Shown: positions 43,613 to 55,980 of the stretch, one piece after another
Position numbering within the stretch: the first letter of the stretch is position 1
Layout: each line of letters opens with the position of its first letter
From: Catonia carolina
Lineage: Eukaryota; Arthropoda; Insecta; Hemiptera; Achilidae
Length of the DNA stretch: 64,000 nt
NCBI GenBank assembly: GCA_035578175.1
Contig: JAQMRL010000006.1
Location: 19,317,506-19,381,505 of the forward strand
Direction of reading: 5' to 3'
The notes under the pieces: model-generated
Seen by the model: only the letters and a program-made list of their open reading frames with translations
The model's database searches: none
What the model was told of the DNA's origin: nothing
Translations under genes and position numbers: made by a program

Positions 43613-44540
43613 TTTTACTTTCTCTTGCCTATATGAATATATAGGAAGGAAAGTATTGTTTTCATGTCCATTTTTCGAAATCGAGTTTTCACCGGATCTA
43701 TACGTTTTCAGACCCCCTGAACCCAAAAAACATGTTTTTAGCGATTGGTCTGTGTGTGTGTGTGTGTACAAAATATCTCAAGAATGGAACATCGTACGAA
43801 TTTGAAACTTAAGTTACATACCACTACCGGACCCGATATGAACATTTTCATCAAAATCGGTCAACCGGAAGTAGTAGTTTATTCGTATAATTTTTCACTT
43901 TTTTGCGATTTTCTCAAAAACTGGTCGTACAATTTTTTTAAAAATCGCCTGGTTTACTCAATTTTTATTCTCTACAAGATAGGGTAGGCGCCATGTTTGC
44001 TGAAATTCTTGGTGAGGCTGTTTTCACGTAAAAAGTGTTTTTTTAAGATTACGGCTATAATATGTATTATAGCGCAAAAATTTATATAATAAAAAATGTA
44101 GAGAATTTAAAATTCTATAACTTTTATTTCAAACATTTGTTTTTGTATAACGTTTAGTTTAGTGGTATTTAGCGATTTTTTTATTTTTTCTCACGAAAAC
44201 GTGTGAAAAATCGATTTTGTAAGATTTCGGCTTTAGTATGCATTTTATGACAAAAGTGTATATCATAAAATTTATAGAAAATTAAAAGATCTACAACTTT
44301 TATTTAAAGCATTTTTTCTAGAGAGTAGTTTAGTGTGAAAGAGTGATTTTCCGTATTTTTAAGCCAAACTAAGGTTGATTTTCATTTTGCGTCTTTCACT
44401 CATGATTAAAATTAGGTTATGTTTATTAAGGTTAGTTTTTTGTTTATTTCTAATGTTTTATTAATAATGTTAGGTTATATTGTTAATTATTTGCATTGGC
44501 AAGAGAAAGTTGTGTGAGTGTTTCACACCAGATTTTTTTT
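43613..44540 (+). repeat. Family A repeat, full-length copy
   Basis: Starts 37 bp after the donor of NPRL3-like exon 4 and ends at CACACCAGATTTTTTTT. It is among the best preserved copies. Confidence 0.85.
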
Positions 44541-45106
44541 TATATCTTCAAATTATTGTCTTCCTGATTCCATATTCATTCATTATGACTTAATTGATAA
44601 TGCAAATTCTGACTTTTCAATTATTTTAATTTTATCACCAATATTAAGTACAACACATTTATGTTTTGTACTTACTGACGCATTTTGTATGAAACATGTA
44701 CAAATGGTTATTAAATTAACTTGTAAGTTAAACCAGGTTTAATCATGTCAAGTTAAATCAGTATATGTATCTCTGCAACACTGTTGTAGACTAAAGATGG
44801 GTGATTGCCCTTAGAATAAGGGTTGAGTGCTAAACATAAAATTTGTGGTGGGGCATAACCAATCTGTTAACCCCACTACGGTTCTGGCATTGAATACTAA
44901 AGTTATGCGTTATTTAACTCTCTAAAACCATCCAGAATCAAAAATTTTGCGAAGTGGGAGTAACCGTTGCATTTTCTAGAGCATTTAGTATCTTTTAATT
45001 TTCTAAAAACATTGAATATTGTATCAAAACCTACATTTCTGTTCAGTGTAGCCTTCCAACTTAAAACGGTTTGTGCCTTTTATTAGGAATTTTATTCTTT
45101 TATATA

Positions 45107-46044
45107 GGGTGATTCAAAAAGAGCGCCGGTTTTGATATATCAAATTAAGAGATTTATTTTATTGAAAAACTGAAAATAAATACATCAACAAGTTCATCTT
45201 ACCTTCCGATTTCATGTATGAAAAATGATGTCATGCATGTGTCCTCCTCTACTGCGCTGGCACGCATCAACTCTGTCCATGAAATTGGATATCACTGCAC
45301 GACAAGTTTCGACTTCCATTTGCCCGATAACCCGTCGAATTTCCTTCTTCAAGTCATTGATGTTTCGGGGTTTATTGGCATACACCAATGACTTCAGATG
45401 ACCCCAAAGATGAAAGTCACAAGGCGTCAAGTCACACGACCTTGGTGGCCATTGATGGTCGGAATTACGAGAAATGATGCGATCCTGGAACCGTTCACGG
45501 AGCAACAACATTGTTTCTCGTGCAGCGTGACAGGTGGCACCATCCTGCTGAAACCACAACTCGTCAATGTCCATTCCATCCAAATGACGCCACAAAAACT
45601 CCCTAATCATCGTACGGTATCGGTAACAGCCACACTGTCACGAACCAACGCAACGTTCTGCTCAGTTCGGCCAGAACGACGACGTCCAGAACTTTTAAGG
45701 TCGACTGTTGAACCCGTCTCAAAAAACTTTTTCATGAGCCTGCGAACTGTTGATTCATTTGGTGCTTCATTACGTCCCAGAGTACCGCGAAGTCGCCTGA
45801 CAGTAGCCGCATAACTCTCTCCACTCTGGTAAAATGTTTTGACGATTAACACTCGTTGTGCAATAGTAAACTTCTCCATGGTTAGACACAGACTGCGAGA
45901 GTACTACACTGCGAACAAGAGAAACTACAACTGAATCGTCAATCGGAATGTTCTCCGAAATAGAAATGAGGTCTAACAATGTTGCCAACCGATAAACAAA
46001 AATTTACCAGCCGTTTAAAAACCAGCGCTCTTTTTGAATCACCC
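45107..46044 (-). mobile_element. Tc1/mariner-type element with internal deletion
   Basis: Ends GGGTGATTCAAAAAGAGCGC (45107) and its mirror (46044). The minus strand encodes the N-terminal helix-turn-helix of the transposase (45879-45607: MEKFTIAQRVLIVKTFYQSG, then TVRRLMKKFFETGS). After an out-of-frame internal deletion it encodes the C-terminal DDE part (45610-45212: LWFQQDGATCHAARE, WPPRSCDLTPCDFHLWGHLK, RSRGGHMHDIIFHT). The middle, including the first catalytic Asp, is lost. Confidence 0.88.
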
Positions 46045-46045
46045 A

Positions 46046-46192
46046 TTACTTTCTCTTGCCTATATGAATATCATCATCATCATCATCTGGGTATCCTTCC
46101 AGCAGGCCGGGTAGGATTTGAGTGGACGATATGCCTCCATCTATCTCTATCTTGATATACCCCCTGAACAAAAAACATATTTTTAGCGATTG

Positions 46193-46223
<31 letters not shown>

Positions 46224-47020
46224 AGTGTGAACAGAATATCTCAAGAACGGAACATCGTACGAACTTCAAACTTGAAACTTAAGTTACATACCACTACCGG
46301 ACCCGACACGAACATTTTCATCAAAATTGGTCAACTGGAAGTAGTAGTTTATTCGTGTAATTTTTCAGTTTTTTGCGATTTTCTCAAAAACTGGTCCTAC
46401 GATTTTTTTAAAAATCGCCTGGTTTACTCAATTTTTTATTCTCTACAAGATAGGGTAGGTGTCATGTTCGCTGAAATTCTTGGTGAGGCTGTTTTTACGT
46501 AAAAACAAAGTTTTTTTAAGATTACGGCTTTAATATGCAATTTAGCCAAAAAATTTATATACCTAATAAAAGTTGTAGAGAATTTAAAAACCTACAACTT
46601 TTATTTCAAATATTTTTTTGTATAACGCTTAGTTTAGCAGTAATTAGCAATTTTCTGTTTTTTTCTCACGAAAACGTGAGAAAAATCGATTTTTTAAGAT
46701 TTCGGCCTTAGTATGCAATTTATAATAAAAGTGTATATAATCGAATTTATAGAAAATTAAAAGATCTGCAACTTTTATTTATAGCATTTTTCTCTACAGA
46801 ACCTAGTTTAGCGTGAAAGAATGATTTTCCGTTTTTTTTAAGCCAAACCGAGTACGATTTTCATTTTGCGTCATTCACTCATGATTAAAATAAGGTTATG
46901 TTTTTGAGGTCAGTGTTTTGTTTATTTCTAATATTTTATTAATAATGTTAGGTTTTTTGTTAATTATTTGCATTGGCAAGAGAAAGCTGTGTGAGTGTTT
47001 CACACCAGATTTTTTTTAAA
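46046..47020 (+). repeat. Family A repeat with a short internal replacement
   Basis: A full-length copy whose first 100 bp is interrupted by unrelated sequence with a (CAT)n tract (46070-46084). A plus-strand frame is open from 46122 to 46502, the longest among the family. Confidence 0.8.
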
Positions 47021-47157
47021 TCTGTTTGGTTAAGTGAAGGGCAAAAAACTGAGAATTTACTGTAATTGGATTTTATTTAAATAATGTATATATTTTGATG
47101 ATGATTCCCTTCCACTGAAACACGTAATGTTAAAAATAAATAAAAAGATTGAATTAA

Positions 47158-47734
47158 CCCCTTAACGGTTCCTTTTTTTAGCCAAAAATGTTCATATCCT
47201 GCTCAATTTTTTTTCTTCTTAATTTCAAATAATATGACTGAATAAAGACATATAGATCAATTTCCATGCACAAAAACATCATTTTAAAAAAAACAATCGA
47301 ATAAATAATAAACAATCCTACTACAATAAACGGAATTGAAATACCGGACTAAATACTATGTATGAAATGAAACCTACTACTAAAAAACTATAAACAATAT
47401 CGAATAGCTTACAATTTCGTTTCTTAAACACTTATAACGAACTTATAACTTTACAACGAAACGCACCGAATTAACCAAAACATAACCTTTTACGCAACAT
47501 TGGAGAGTACGATGTAAACAAATAACATAGAGTCATCTAACGTATAGAAAGGAACCTTTACTAGTGCTAATATTAAAGTTACGGATATAAGATAAACTAC
47601 TTTTAATGTTACGGCGAGATATTTCGACAGGAAACAGAATAAATCGAGACAAATTCAGTTGCGAGTTATCTCGTCAGGGGCACTTTTCTACAACATTTAC
47701 GTTGCGAGATATTTCGTCATAAACCATTAAGGGG
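47158..47734. mobile_element. piggyBac-like MITE with TTAA duplication
   Basis: TTAA (47154-47157 and 47735-47738) flanks the terminal inverted repeat CCCCTTAACGGTT and its mirror. The interior is AT-rich and non-coding, with repeated CGAGATATTTCG-type blocks. The 577-bp size and TTAA duplication fit a piggyBac-type non-autonomous element. Confidence 0.75.
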
Positions 47735-47988
47735 TTAAAGCCGTGTTAAAAGTATCAAAATTTGTAAAAAGCTAATAATATATACCCATATAGTTTAACT
47801 ACTATATTCTCTGCGGTTTTTTTTTATGCTGTGAGGTTTCTTCCTTCTAGCCTAGTAACACTACCAGTCAACCTTGCATAACTTCTGTCATGTACTTTGG
47901 TTTTGACTAGACTATAACTACCATGGAATCTGTCCAGTTAAATGTGTAACAATTTGCACAGTAATAAATTTTGTTTTTTTAATTTCAG

Positions 47989-48290
47989 ACGAATTCGTGG
48001 TTGAATGAAACAGTTTGGCGCCGAGATGAATTTTTAACTGATTTCACCGAAGAAGAGAAATCGGCCATCTTGAAAATCCCAGCTTCATCTAACCCGGACA
48101 ACTTGAAGCTGTTGGTCCATTTGATCCAGCAAGGATATTTTCAAGGCACTCATCATTTAGAAGAAATTATGTACATTGAGAATGTAAGGCGATCTAGCTA
48201 CTCCAGCTGCTTGATAAGTATCGTGACATCTTAATCACATGCGAGACTGAAGATCCTGCAATATCTATTTTCTATTCACATTCCTGCTGA
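47989..48290 (+). pseudogene. NPRL3-like pseudogene, terminal exon
   Basis: The acceptor is TTTAATTTCAG. The product runs through WLNETVWRRDEFLTDFTEEE, then SAILKIPASSNPDNLKLLVH and [17 protein letters not shown]. It slips frame by one missing base near 48196 and then reads LLQLLDKYRDILITCETEDP to a TGA at 48288-48290. It aligns with the human C-terminus ([58 protein letters not shown]). The frame loss removes the natural last 30 residues. Confidence 0.92.
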
Positions 48291-48695
48291 TGATTACGGT
48301 AATTAAATCTTTTACGTTTTAAGAAAACAAATTAATTTAATCTGTTATTCTATTCTGGGTAATTAAACGTATTTCTAACTAACTAAGGTTTTGAGTACAA
48401 AGTATGTTATTAAACATACAGTATCACCTTGCAAGTTCAAAATCTAGCTCTGAATTTGTTAGGAAGAGTACAGTAATCCCTCACTGTTCATGAGGATAAA
48501 ATTTGGTCGAGGGATGTAACCTTTGTGTAATATTTACATTTTTATTCCATCTAATAAATCTTCCACAACTAACCTAAAATTCGGGTCCAAAAACACTACA
48601 CATCCTTGACACAATACATAAAACTTCAAAATTATTTTATCAAACACCTATGCAGGTACTATCAACAGTTGTATTATTTAAAATTGAAACATATA

Positions 48696-49918
48696 ACGAG
48701 TGTGGCAATGAAAATGCAACGCAAAAGAATAAAAGGTATAAAAATGGGGTTATGAAAGTTTTTTGCTGGTAAATTTTAAATTAACAATTATATTACTTAC
48801 ATAAGTGCCGAATATGCTCTCCCTTTTCCTCTTTATAACACTGCACTTGTTTCACGAGGTTTTGGAACATATTTTGTAGCATCACTGGTGTAATAGCGTT
48901 GATTTCTGCTGTCATCACCAATTTCAATTCCATCTAAAGTCTGTAGGCTTGTTTTTAAAACTTAATATTTTAAATAGCCCCATAGAATGAAGTCCATGGG
49001 AGACAAATCAGGGCTGCCGAGAGGCCGCACGCCCGTTGAAGTAATGCGATTTAAAAAAAAAACTAAAAAGTCCATTGTCTCTCTTGCAGTATGTGGGTAG
49101 CACCATCCTGCTGAAACCAGCAGAACTGTTCTTCAACTTACAGAAGTGCAATGAATTGCATGATAATGTCACGAAAACGTGCGGCAGTGATAGTCGTGTT
49201 AAAAAAATAGGACCCAAATCGTTTTCATGACAAGGTACACCACACCCTTATTTTCTCTCCGTGGAGGCTGGTCACACAGTATTCTCTTGGATTTTCACTT
49301 AACCAAAGTGTGATGGAACCAGGCCTCATCCGAAAAGAAAAAGTTATCCAGAATACTTACTCTGTCCCAGACAAAATGAGTAAACTACTTGCAGAAATGG
49401 AGATGCCGTGGTATATCAGGGGGCTTCAATTCCTGCAACAATGTTATGTGATTGGGGTGCAGTTTTAATGTTTTTAGAGCTTGTTGCACGCTTCGAGTAG
49501 ACTTGCCAGTCTGTGAAGCCATTTTTCAGATCGAAGTCAATGGATCACCTGCAAGTTTGTTACAAATTTTGTCTATTTTTTTTTTGTTAACACTGGCTTT
49601 GATGGCTTGTGTTTACGGTTGTCAACAGTGTAACAGTCTTGAAATTTATGTATGATTCGTTTAATGGTGCTCTTATTGGGTAGAAGTAAAATAATGTTCA
49701 AGGATAACTGCGCGTTGTTTTGTGGTGTACGGTATAACAATACACTTCTACACTTCACCATCTACTGGAACTGAGTACTGCATAGCACTCAGCACTGTTA
49801 TATATCGGTTCAGTGCCATCCAGTGCTACTGTAGCTGCCATAGCAATCCACCTCACCAGGCATTTACCATGTGCCCAACCTCACATACACCGGGTTGCAT
49901 TTTCATTGCCACACTCGT
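48696..49918 (-). mobile_element. Degenerate Tc1/mariner-type element
   Basis: Ends ACGAGTGTGGCAATGAAAAT at 48696 and mirrored at 49918, flanked by TA. The minus strand has broken transposase fragments, including a segment corresponding to the region around the second catalytic residue and a helix-turn-helix remnant. Stops and indels are frequent, so it is old and inactive. Confidence 0.7.
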
Positions 49919-50491
49919 TATTTCTAAACCACCAGAATACAGTAACAGGAAACACTTATAGCTTATTCATTTTGCTGAGAGCTGTGAAACAGACATAGCG
50001 AATCACACCACTGCATTCAGTACAGTATGGCTCATGCTAAACTAGACCTCATGTGTTACTTGAATTTATTGGTTATGCCGAACTTAGTACTATTTTTATA
50101 ATTCTTATTCTATACTAGTTATATTTGTGTATTATTGTACTTGAAGTATAACATAATATTGTAATAATAATACACATTTATAGTGACTATAGAGACAACA
50201 TATTATTTCGCAGATGTAAATATAAATAAATAAATACACTATTAATAAATACACTATTCGATGAAAATATCACATCCAAAGAAAAGTATAACTAACATTA
50301 AACCAATTACAGTTTAAAATTGTGCACTAAGTATACATACAATATGCTTTAGTAAGCCACCAAGGGCAACGAAAATATAGCTTTAAAAACAGATGCTATC
50401 ACTAAAATGGCATCATGGGTGTCAGTCAGTCAACTTAGGAAACAATCAAGAGGTTTTGTAAATACTGATGTTATGCATGATTGTTTTTAAA

Positions 50492-51405
50492 CGAGGGGGT
50501 ACCCAAAAGAAACCGGAATTATTTTTTAAAAGCTATTTATTTTCAATTTTTTTACAAAACGACCTTATTCCCTTCAAAATCCTCTCCATTACAACTAATA
50601 CATTTATCCCGCCGGTGCTTCCAGTGTTCGAAAAAATTTTTTGTAGTCATCTTTAGAAATGGCTGACCGCTCCTCCTTTGTTTTTTTCTTCACCGCTTCA
50701 ATATTGTCAAATTGGTGTTCTTTAATGTCCCTTTTTATGCGTGGAAATAAGAAAAAGTCGCACGGAGCCAGGTCAGGCAAGTAAGGTGCGTGGGGCAGTG
50801 GAACCGTGCCATTTCTAGTCAAATCTTTTACTGAGATGGCTATGTGTGCAGGTGCATTGCCATGGTGGAAGAACCAGTCTCCTGTCTCCCACAAATCGGT
50901 TTTTTTTTTACGAACACTGTTGCGCAATCTTCTTAAAACTTCCAAATTGTCAGTCAACGGTCTGAAAGCACACGCACTCGAATTTTTTAAACATTTTCGT
51001 CGATTCGGGCAGTTGATGGACATCCAGAACGAGGTTTGTCATCATTCGACATGTCGCCATTTTTAAACCGAGAAATCCACTCGTATATCTGAAATTTTCC
51101 CATAGCGTCATCTTTGTAAGCTGTTTTCAACAAAACAGTTTCAGCAGCACTTTTACAGAGTAGAAAACAAAATTTCACAGCTACACGTTGTTCACTTAAA
51201 TTTGCCGTCATAAAAAACGAAACAAGAATAAAACAGCACTAGCAAAAACAATCACTGCAGATAAATATTGAACTCGCAATGAGTTGCAATCACTGCACTG
51301 AACTCGCAATGAGTTGCGCTATACATGTCTATGCAGCAGAAATGCGTAGTATACCAGCACCGGCTCACAGCAATACTATTCTGGTTACTTTTGGCTACCC
51401 CCTAG
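50492..51405 (-). mobile_element. Mariner with internal deletion and D-to-G change
   Basis: Ends CGAGGGGGTACCCAAAAG (50492) and a matching mirror (about 51405). The minus strand encodes an N-terminal part (51211-50987: VAVKFCFLLCKSAAETVLLK, IYEWISRFKNGD) and a C-terminal part (51023-50604: HHGNAPAH, YLPDLAPCDFFLFPRIKRD) in different frames. The second catalytic Asp is replaced by Gly (HHGN for HHDN), and the region of the first Asp is deleted. Confidence 0.85.
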
Positions 51406-52048
51406 TATGCCTACATGATTGTACGTGATGGGAAAGACTAGGAACGGAACACATGGCTGGTAGTGCGCATGTCTGTTCCACGACTCTCAGCAAAATGCAC
51501 GAGTTCTACCAATGTTTATAGCACTTTCATGTGTGTTGTACACATCTGCAGTAATGTATTTTTAAATTAACACAATTGTTGAGTGTCAGTGTTACCAGCT
51601 AGAGGGAAGAAACCTCACTGCATAAAAACATGCAGCAAATATAGTAGTTAATGAAAAATTTACATAAGAAAATGTATGTAAATTTTTAAATACATTACTG
51701 AAGATGTGTACAAGATACTTGAAAGCGCTATAAACATTGGTAAGTGTTAACTGTTACTATATTCTAGTGGTTTAGAAATATATATGACAATTTAAAAAAT
51801 TCAAATATGACAACACTATAAACAAACATTTTGAGTATTATTAAAAACATAACAAAGAAAGAAGCAGTTTGTAGCAAATGACCTGTGTTCTAGAATTTTT
51901 TTTTGTATAAATTTATTTTGAATTTATACATTGATTTTATTTAAGTAAAATAAAAATTAAAGTAGTATAGCATTCTGTTAAATTTTCGACTCTAGGAACC
52001 ATTCCATAGTTATAGCTGAATTAGTTAAACCAATTTGCGTTTATTTCA
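51406..52048. other. AT-rich intergenic sequence
   Basis: No recognisable feature. It contains ordinary AT-rich sequence between the mariner and the piggyBac-like element. Confidence 0.4.
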
Positions 52049-52052
52049 TTAA

Positions 52053-52940
52053 CACGTTCAGCACGGTGGCTAGAATCACGGGTGCTTCGCTGCGCCGACC
52101 CGCCATTACAGTGAAAATGTATCGTGCCGCCTCAAGGCGGCATCAGGCCACGGAAACGATCTTACTTATTTGCTCATCTACTCACCGGCTCAATATAGTA
52201 CGGTATTATACGCGTTTGTTGTTTCTACTAAATGTATATTTGAAATTAACTTTTTAATTATTAGAAAAATTTATACTTATATAAGTTATTAAATAATTAA
52301 AAAATATTTAATTCACAAAATTTAATATGTAAAATTAAATTAAAATTTTTAAAATGTAAACATTAAAATTTCAGTAAAAATTTTTTAAATATCCCAGAAT
52401 AAAAAGAAATATATTTACATGTTTACAATAAATTAATAATTTTTAGTGAGACCATGGCAATGTGGAAAATTAGAAATAAAAGTACTTTTGTTCGTACAAA
52501 ATTATTTTATGACCGTAATTATAACGTACAGTAGGCCTGCAAAGGAAACAACAGTGCATAGAAATCGCGAGTTCAGAAAGTAACAGAAATTTCTTTTGAG
52601 TAATAATTAAACTATTTTTACGTAAAAATATATTATTCGTACCTTTTATTTGTAAAAAGAAGTCGCTGGGAACGAGGAAATTCGTAGAATAATTGATATA
52701 ATTAAATAAAACAATAAAATAACACGGCACTAGGACGTTCGAATAGACTACAATTTAAAAATTCGTAAAAAATTCCCGGCAGTTGGTAACGAAAGACGAT
52801 CTTCACAGTGGCGCTCGTAGAATAGATCTGAACCCCTGTACAGCCTTTACTAACACTGCCAGTGCACTGGCGATTTAAAAAAAGCTATAGAAATGTGGTA
52901 TTGTATATGCCGCCTTACGGCGGCATCCGTGCTGAACGTG
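52053..52940. mobile_element. piggyBac-like non-autonomous element
   Basis: TTAA at 52049-52052 and 52941-52944 flanks terminal inverted repeats CACGTTCAGCACGG (left) and its mirror (right). Subterminal inverted GCCGCCTCAAGGCGGCAT and GCCGCCTTACGGCGGCAT palindromes lie inside each end. The interior has no transposase. Size 888 bp. Confidence 0.8.
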
Positions 52941-52944
52941 TTAA

Positions 52945-54555
52945 TAATCTGGACTTCCAAGGTTTTACTGTATTTTAGTTTTAACTAATTTTGTTCTAAA
53001 TTGCAAACTTTGAGTGCGACTTTAAAAGTTATACAATTTGTTAAGTTTTTGTGTCAGCTTCTCTTCTATTGTGTATTTAACACTATTGATTTTCGGTGGA
53101 CTTTGTTAAGGAATGCAACTTTGCTGAGGCTTTTTTGTTGATACTTTTTGAGTTTCAAAATGCAATGGTTAATGGGGCAGCTATACCCTTTGCACACCAG
53201 GAGGGTTGAGAGAACAAACGGTGCCGAACGCTTTAGGCATTCATTAACGTCCCAAATGGACAAAAATGTTGAAAAAGTGTAAAAAGTTTTAAACAGGGAT
53301 TTTTACACCTGAATATAACCATTTTGTTTGAATGATAGCAGATTATTTCAATTTGCCAAAAATTGAATGTTTATCGCATTCATACCCCTGACTTGGCACC
53401 ACTGTATGTTTCCGAGGATTAAGAAGAGCTTGAAGGGACACCCTTGTATAATATATATAATTATTTCAGACCGTGGAATCGGCCTGTTTTTAAATTTCAT
53501 TTGTACATCTCTCATGTCTTGTTGCGTTGAATTTTTATATTGTAATTTTTATTGTAGAAAAAAATAACGGGTATGTGTAGTTAGATATAAGTTAATAGTT
53601 AGACAGGAAATAATAATAGTAAGAACAAAAATTTGTATAAAAAATTATTATTTTATTTTGAACAAATCAAGAATATTATTTACAGAATTGTATAAAATTT
53701 CTGAGTTTAAAAACTTATATTTATATCACGATGTAACACTTTGTTTATTCACTATAGTGAATATTTTCATAATTGTTGATGCAGGTAAATGTTGTTTTAT
53801 CTGAAACAAAAACATTAAATATTTAGTAGGCCCTTTGTTCTTCTTTTTTATATTAGTATAAAATAAATAGATGTTATTTAGCAATCTTAATGTTAACTTG
53901 TTTGTGTAATAATAAAGTAAAAAATAATTTAAACTTAAATAATTTTATAAAAATTTATTTATTTTAATAAAATCTTATTAAAGATTTTAAAATCTTATTA
54001 AAGATTTTATTAAAATAAATTAATTATCTAAATAATTTTTTTTTTAATTAAATTTATTAAAGTTTAAATTATTTTTTAAGTTTCTAATATTTAATAAAAT
54101 ATTTGTTTCAAGAATGTTATTTTTTAGAAACAAATATTTTATTAAGCAATCTTAATAGTAGGCAATGTTAAGTTGTTTGTGTGTGGCCCGCCCACCCGGA
54201 TCTGATGGATCCCCTATATGCTGTCTTTCTTATATAGCCAATATCAAAGGTAGACAGTGTTACAACCATTCAAATTTTACCTAACATCACAAAAATTTCC
54301 CTTTTCACTTACTTATCTTCATATCTAACTGTAGACAATGTTAATAATATTATATATTACATTTTGTTGAATTTAATTTATTTATATGTTCACAAATTCC
54401 ATGGAATTTATTATTTTTTGTTAAAATAATTTGTTGTATTAAATTTTGTCCACAAAGTTCACATTAATATTTTTTATTATTAATTATATTTTTACCTAAC
54501 ATTATATAAATTTTCCTCATCATTCCTAAAACCCTTGCATCTCCAAAACTTTGAT
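52945..54555. other. AT-rich intergenic sequence with a mariner scrap
   Basis: The segment at 53375-53445 encodes a short mariner C-terminal remnant (MFPRIKKSLKG). Long A/T palindromic runs occur at 53935-54130. No exon is recognised. Confidence 0.45.
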
Positions 54556-54558
54556 TCG

Positions 54559-55210
54559 GATTTTAACATACTTTCCATCAAAATTTAGCTCATTTTATTC
54601 TGCGTTGACGTATAATAAACCTATATTTTTAATGTTGTTTAAAAATTGCCATTTCAAGGTTGGAAGACAAAAAGACCCAGTTTATTTGCTACCGCAACAA
54701 ATTTCATGCGTTTAGAGGCGTGTAACTCGATAATTATTTGATCGCAAAGTTTGAAATTTTAACACAACGTAGACAATTTTATATTCTAAATTTCAAATTC
54801 ATACATCATTTAAAAATTGATTTGATTTTATTAACAATATTCTGAACCCTTGCTATCTCGGTAACTGCTTGATCGTTTGCCGAACGACCGACCGGTTACC
54901 GAGATAGCAAGGGTTCAGAATATTGTTAATCAAATCAAATCAATTTTTAAATGACGTACGAATTTAAAATTTTGTACACATTGTAAGAATATAATTGTCT
55001 ATGTTGTGTTAAAATTTCAAACTTTGCAATCAAATAATTATCGAGTTACACGCCTCTAAACACATGAAATTTGTTGCGGTAGCAAATAAACTGGGTCTTT
55101 TTGTCTTTCAACCTCGAAATGGCAATTTTTAAACAACATTAAAAATAGGTTTATTATACGTCAATGCAGAATAAAATGAGCTAAATTTTCATGTAAAGTA
55201 TGTTAAAATC
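54559..55210. repeat. Fold-back element, arms of about 310 bp
   Basis: The arm 54559-54865 is mirrored at 54895-55210 with a spacer of about 30 bp. The inner edge is TTGCTATCTCGGTAAC, the outer edge GATTTTAACATACTTT. There are a few mismatches and indels. No coding potential is visible. Confidence 0.88.
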
Positions 55211-55635
55211 TTACTTTTGTTTAAATACAAATTTTGACATAAATTAATAAGCTACCAGATGAAATGTGAAAATAATTAACTAAGTTGGTAAACCTACATA
55301 TCAACTGCTACTTAATACGTCTTGACAATCTGACATTTTATTATTATGTTGTGTATTTGTGGTTTTTTTTACATCATATTAAAGTATATCATAGTAATTT
55401 TGTAACAAAATGAAATTGTTTACATACTGGATTTTGTAAATAAATATACTCAAAATATTTGTTTTACATTATGCAACCCTATTGTTCAAGGCAAATTTTA
55501 AGTACAAAAAAATAAAATTACACGGTAAGTAAGAAACACTTTAAAAACCATATAGAACTTTCAGTTATCTCCAGGTGTTATCAAGTAGTTAACTTACTGT
55601 TTACCTTAAATACGTATGTTTAATCCCTTACACTT

Positions 55636-55834
55636 GCCGGTCGCATTGGCGCAGTTGGTAACGTGCTCGCCTCTCATCATGCAATCCTGGGTTCGAATCC
55701 CACTCAGGCATGGCATATTTTCATACGTTACAAAAAATCATTTCATCCTACATCACATAAAGTTCCACCCCAACGTCGTCGCTAATGACCGTTGCAGTTG
55801 ATGCGACGTTAAATAAATAAAAAAAAAAAAAAAA
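55636..55834 (+). repeat. tRNA-derived SINE, full length
   Basis: Head GCCGGTCGCATTGGCGCAGT, B box GGTTCGAATCC, then a different body ending GTCGTCGCTAATGACCGTTG and GATGCGACGTTAAATAAAT plus poly(A). The head matches the SINE at 36907 while the tail matches that at 37198, so the two subfamilies share modules. Confidence 0.8.
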
Positions 55835-55980
55835 CCCTTACACTCCCAGTCTGCCTATTCTAACTAGTCCAAAGAACGCCTAGCTACAATCCCATTACTT
55901 TACCAGGGTAGTTTTGAAAAATTGTTAAAAATTTCAGAATTGACACACGAGAAACATTTTTAGCCTTAAATTCTGCATAC

